Part shown: positions 6,647-7,125 of the stretch, piece after piece
Numbering within the stretch: the stretch's first letter is position 1
Layout: the number at the start of each line of letters is the position of its first letter
Assembly: GCA_023253495.1 (NCBI GenBank)
Contig: JALRGF010000361.1
Span: 1 to 7,125 of the forward strand
DNA length: 7,125 bases
Direction of reading: 5' to 3'
Source: Verrucomicrobiales bacterium
Lineage (GTDB): Bacteria; Verrucomicrobiota; Verrucomicrobiia; Verrucomicrobiales; V1-33
The notes under the pieces: model-generated
Seen by the model: the letters and a program-made list of their open reading frames with translations, nothing else
Databases searched by the model: none
What the model was told of the DNA's origin: nothing
Translations under genes and position numbers: made by a program

Positions 6647-6663
6647 CCCGCACGCGCTGCGGG
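6647..6663 (+). terminator. Possible terminator hairpin after nodT
   Basis: CCCGCA (6647-6652) pairs with TGCGGG (6658-6663) around a 5-nt loop, 54 nt after the nodT stop. The next bases, GTCCTCTCTCCC, are pyrimidine-rich but contain few Ts. It could terminate the upstream transcript weakly or stabilise its 3' end. Confidence 0.28.
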
Positions 6664-6675
6664 GTCCTCTCTCCC

Positions 6676-6696
6676 GCCGGTCGATGCCCGACCGGC
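6676..6696 (+). repeat. Perfect 8-bp inverted repeat between nodT and the small gene
   Basis: GCCGGTCG (6676-6683) pairs exactly with CGACCGGC (6689-6696) around the 5-nt loop ATGCC. It lies 34 nt before the start at 6731 and 12 nt after the first hairpin. No T-run follows on either strand, so it may be part of a double-hairpin 3' end of nodT, a 5'-leader element of the next gene, or an operator. Its stability is clear from the sequence; its role is not. Confidence 0.4.
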
Positions 6697-6730
6697 CGGC
6701 CCAACCCAGACCACCCCACCCGATCCTCCC

Positions 6731-6973
6731 ATGTCCTCCTCCGGCAGCAACAAACCCGTTCATGAAGTCCGTCTCGGCAGCATCAAGGCCGCCATCTGGC
6801 GCGACCAGACCCAGGATAACAAACCCCGCTTCAACGTCTCCGTCACCCGCAGCTACAAGGACGGCGACAAATGGAAAAACTCCGAGTACTTCGGCCGCGA
6901 GGACCTGCCCAAAGTCGCCTTGGTCATGCAAAAGGCTTACGAATGGACCTTCAGTCCGGCGGCGACCGAGTGA
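6731..6973 (+). CDS. Small conserved-type protein of unknown function, 80 aa
   Basis: Function not recognised. The 80-residue product is soluble-looking, with no signal peptide or membrane helix, and is rich in Lys, Arg and aromatics. It probably has short beta strands (VHEVRLGSIKAAIWRD at 10-25 and RFNVSVTRSYKDG at 33-45), a WKNSEYFGREDLP segment (48-60) and a final helix (about 61-75, VALVMQKAYEWTF). I recall similar short proteins (a KP-HE-RLG-IKA-IW start, then YKDGD-WK and FGR-DLP) in Verrucomicrobiota and Planctomycetota, from memory only. The strand pattern loosely recalls a single-strand-DNA-binding OB fold, but this is speculative. ATG 6731 has no Shine-Dalgarno and sits behind an unusual C-rich leader. 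Codons end mostly in C (Val is GTC five times, GTT once, never GTG), unlike the G-ending codons of the SbtA gene, which supports a real and possibly well-expressed gene. It lies 138 bp after nodT. Confidence 0.8.
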   Translation: MSSSGSNKPVHEVRLGSIKAAIWRDQTQDNKPRFNVSVTRSYKDGDKWKNSEYFGREDLPKVALVMQKAYEWTFSPAATE

Positions 6974-7031
6974 GCGCCACCGACCTGATCGGAAAGCCGG
7001 GCGCGCGGGAGCGGCTGCTCGTGACCGGCCG

Positions 7032-7053
7032 CCCGCACCCGCACCCGCACCCG
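7032..7053 (+). repeat. CCCGCA hexamer tandem repeat (minus-strand G-quadruplex motif)
   Basis: CCCGCA is repeated three times with a partial fourth unit (CCCG). The four C-runs (7032-7034, 7038-7040, 7044-7046, 7050-7052) have equal 3-nt loops, so the minus strand reads GGGTGC in tandem and fits a G-quadruplex. It lies in the 3' untranslated region of the small gene. It may be a length-variable simple repeat. Confidence 0.6.
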
Positions 7054-7118
7054 CCACTCCGAGGTATTTCGGCTTGCAGGTCACCTGTGGAATGCTGAGG
7101 TGGTTGTCGTTCCGTGAC

Positions 7119-7125
7119 AGGAGGT
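7119..7125 (+). promoter_or_regulatory. Perfect Shine-Dalgarno core at the window edge
   Basis: AGGAGGT is the full complement of the 16S rRNA 3' end and is the strongest such site in the window. It most likely serves a gene whose start codon lies about 5-9 nt past the right edge on the + strand. Confidence 0.45.

Larger units (their letters stand above)
6974..7125 (+). other. Terminal non-coding stretch
   Basis: No supportable gene was seen in these last 152 bases. They contain the CCCGCA repeat, a short AGGTCACCT palindrome (7078-7086) and, at the very end, a Shine-Dalgarno core. A GTG overlapping the stop of the small gene (6970) opens a 42-codon frame to 7098, but its product is low-complexity (PHPHPHPP) and unconvincing. 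Confidence 0.45.

Noticed and set aside
4964..7084. 706-codon open frame on the minus strand across nodT and the small gene
   Set aside because: Antisense to recognised genes, with Arg/Gly/Pro-rich translation and no recognisable domain; a codon-bias artefact.
6970..7098. 42-codon GTG-led frame overlapping the stop of the small gene
   Set aside because: Stop-start overlap is suggestive, but the translation is low-complexity (PHPHPHPP) because of the hexamer repeat, and no family is recognisable.
6684..7125. Frame open from 6684 to the right edge
   Set aside because: It overlaps the small gene out of frame and is mostly a codon-bias shadow. A start at 7092 would contradict the Shine-Dalgarno at 7119, though an edge gene cannot be excluded.

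Overview
The window is a GC-rich bacterial chromosome segment with six genes, all on the + strand and closely packed: the 3' end of a SbtA-type sodium/bicarbonate transporter gene (2-505), ilvD (575-2317), zwf (2398-3945), an opcA-type G6PDH assembly-protein gene (3991-5037), a NodT/TolC-type outer-membrane lipoprotein gene (5138-6592) and a small gene of unknown function (6731-6973). No RNA gene, CRISPR array, transposase or integration site was seen. No gene-free stretch reaches 300 bases. The longest are 6593-6730, which holds two hairpins, and 6974-7125, which holds a C-rich hexamer repeat and a perfect Shine-Dalgarno core at the last bases.

Organism: zwf followed by opcA is best known from cyanobacteria and actinobacteria. 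The SbtA paralogue, the codon use and the small last protein, which resembles short proteins I remember from Verrucomicrobiota and Planctomycetota, suggest a verrucomicrobial bacterium, possibly of the Opitutus group. This is inference, not proof.

Function: zwf and opcA form one clear unit, the entry step of the oxidative pentose phosphate pathway plus its probable assembly factor, 45 bp apart. ilvD makes branched-chain 2-oxo acids and sits 80 bp upstream of zwf, so it could share a transcript, but it belongs to another pathway. The SbtA fragment is a bicarbonate-uptake type permease with no SbtB-like partner on its downstream side. The outer-membrane lipoprotein is of the type used by RND or other tripartite exporters, but no inner-membrane pump or adaptor gene is adjacent.

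Nothing here is clearly a new multi-gene system. The points most worth checking are: (1) mini-ORFs whose stop codons abut or overlap the start codons of ilvD, zwf, opcA and nodT, where ordinary Shine-Dalgarno sequences are absent; (2) a large inverted repeat inside the nodT mini-ORF; (3) the Zwf-OpcA pair outside its best-known phyla; (4) three G-quadruplex motifs in the SbtA gene; and (5) the small conserved-looking last protein, whose codon use differs sharply from that of the first gene.
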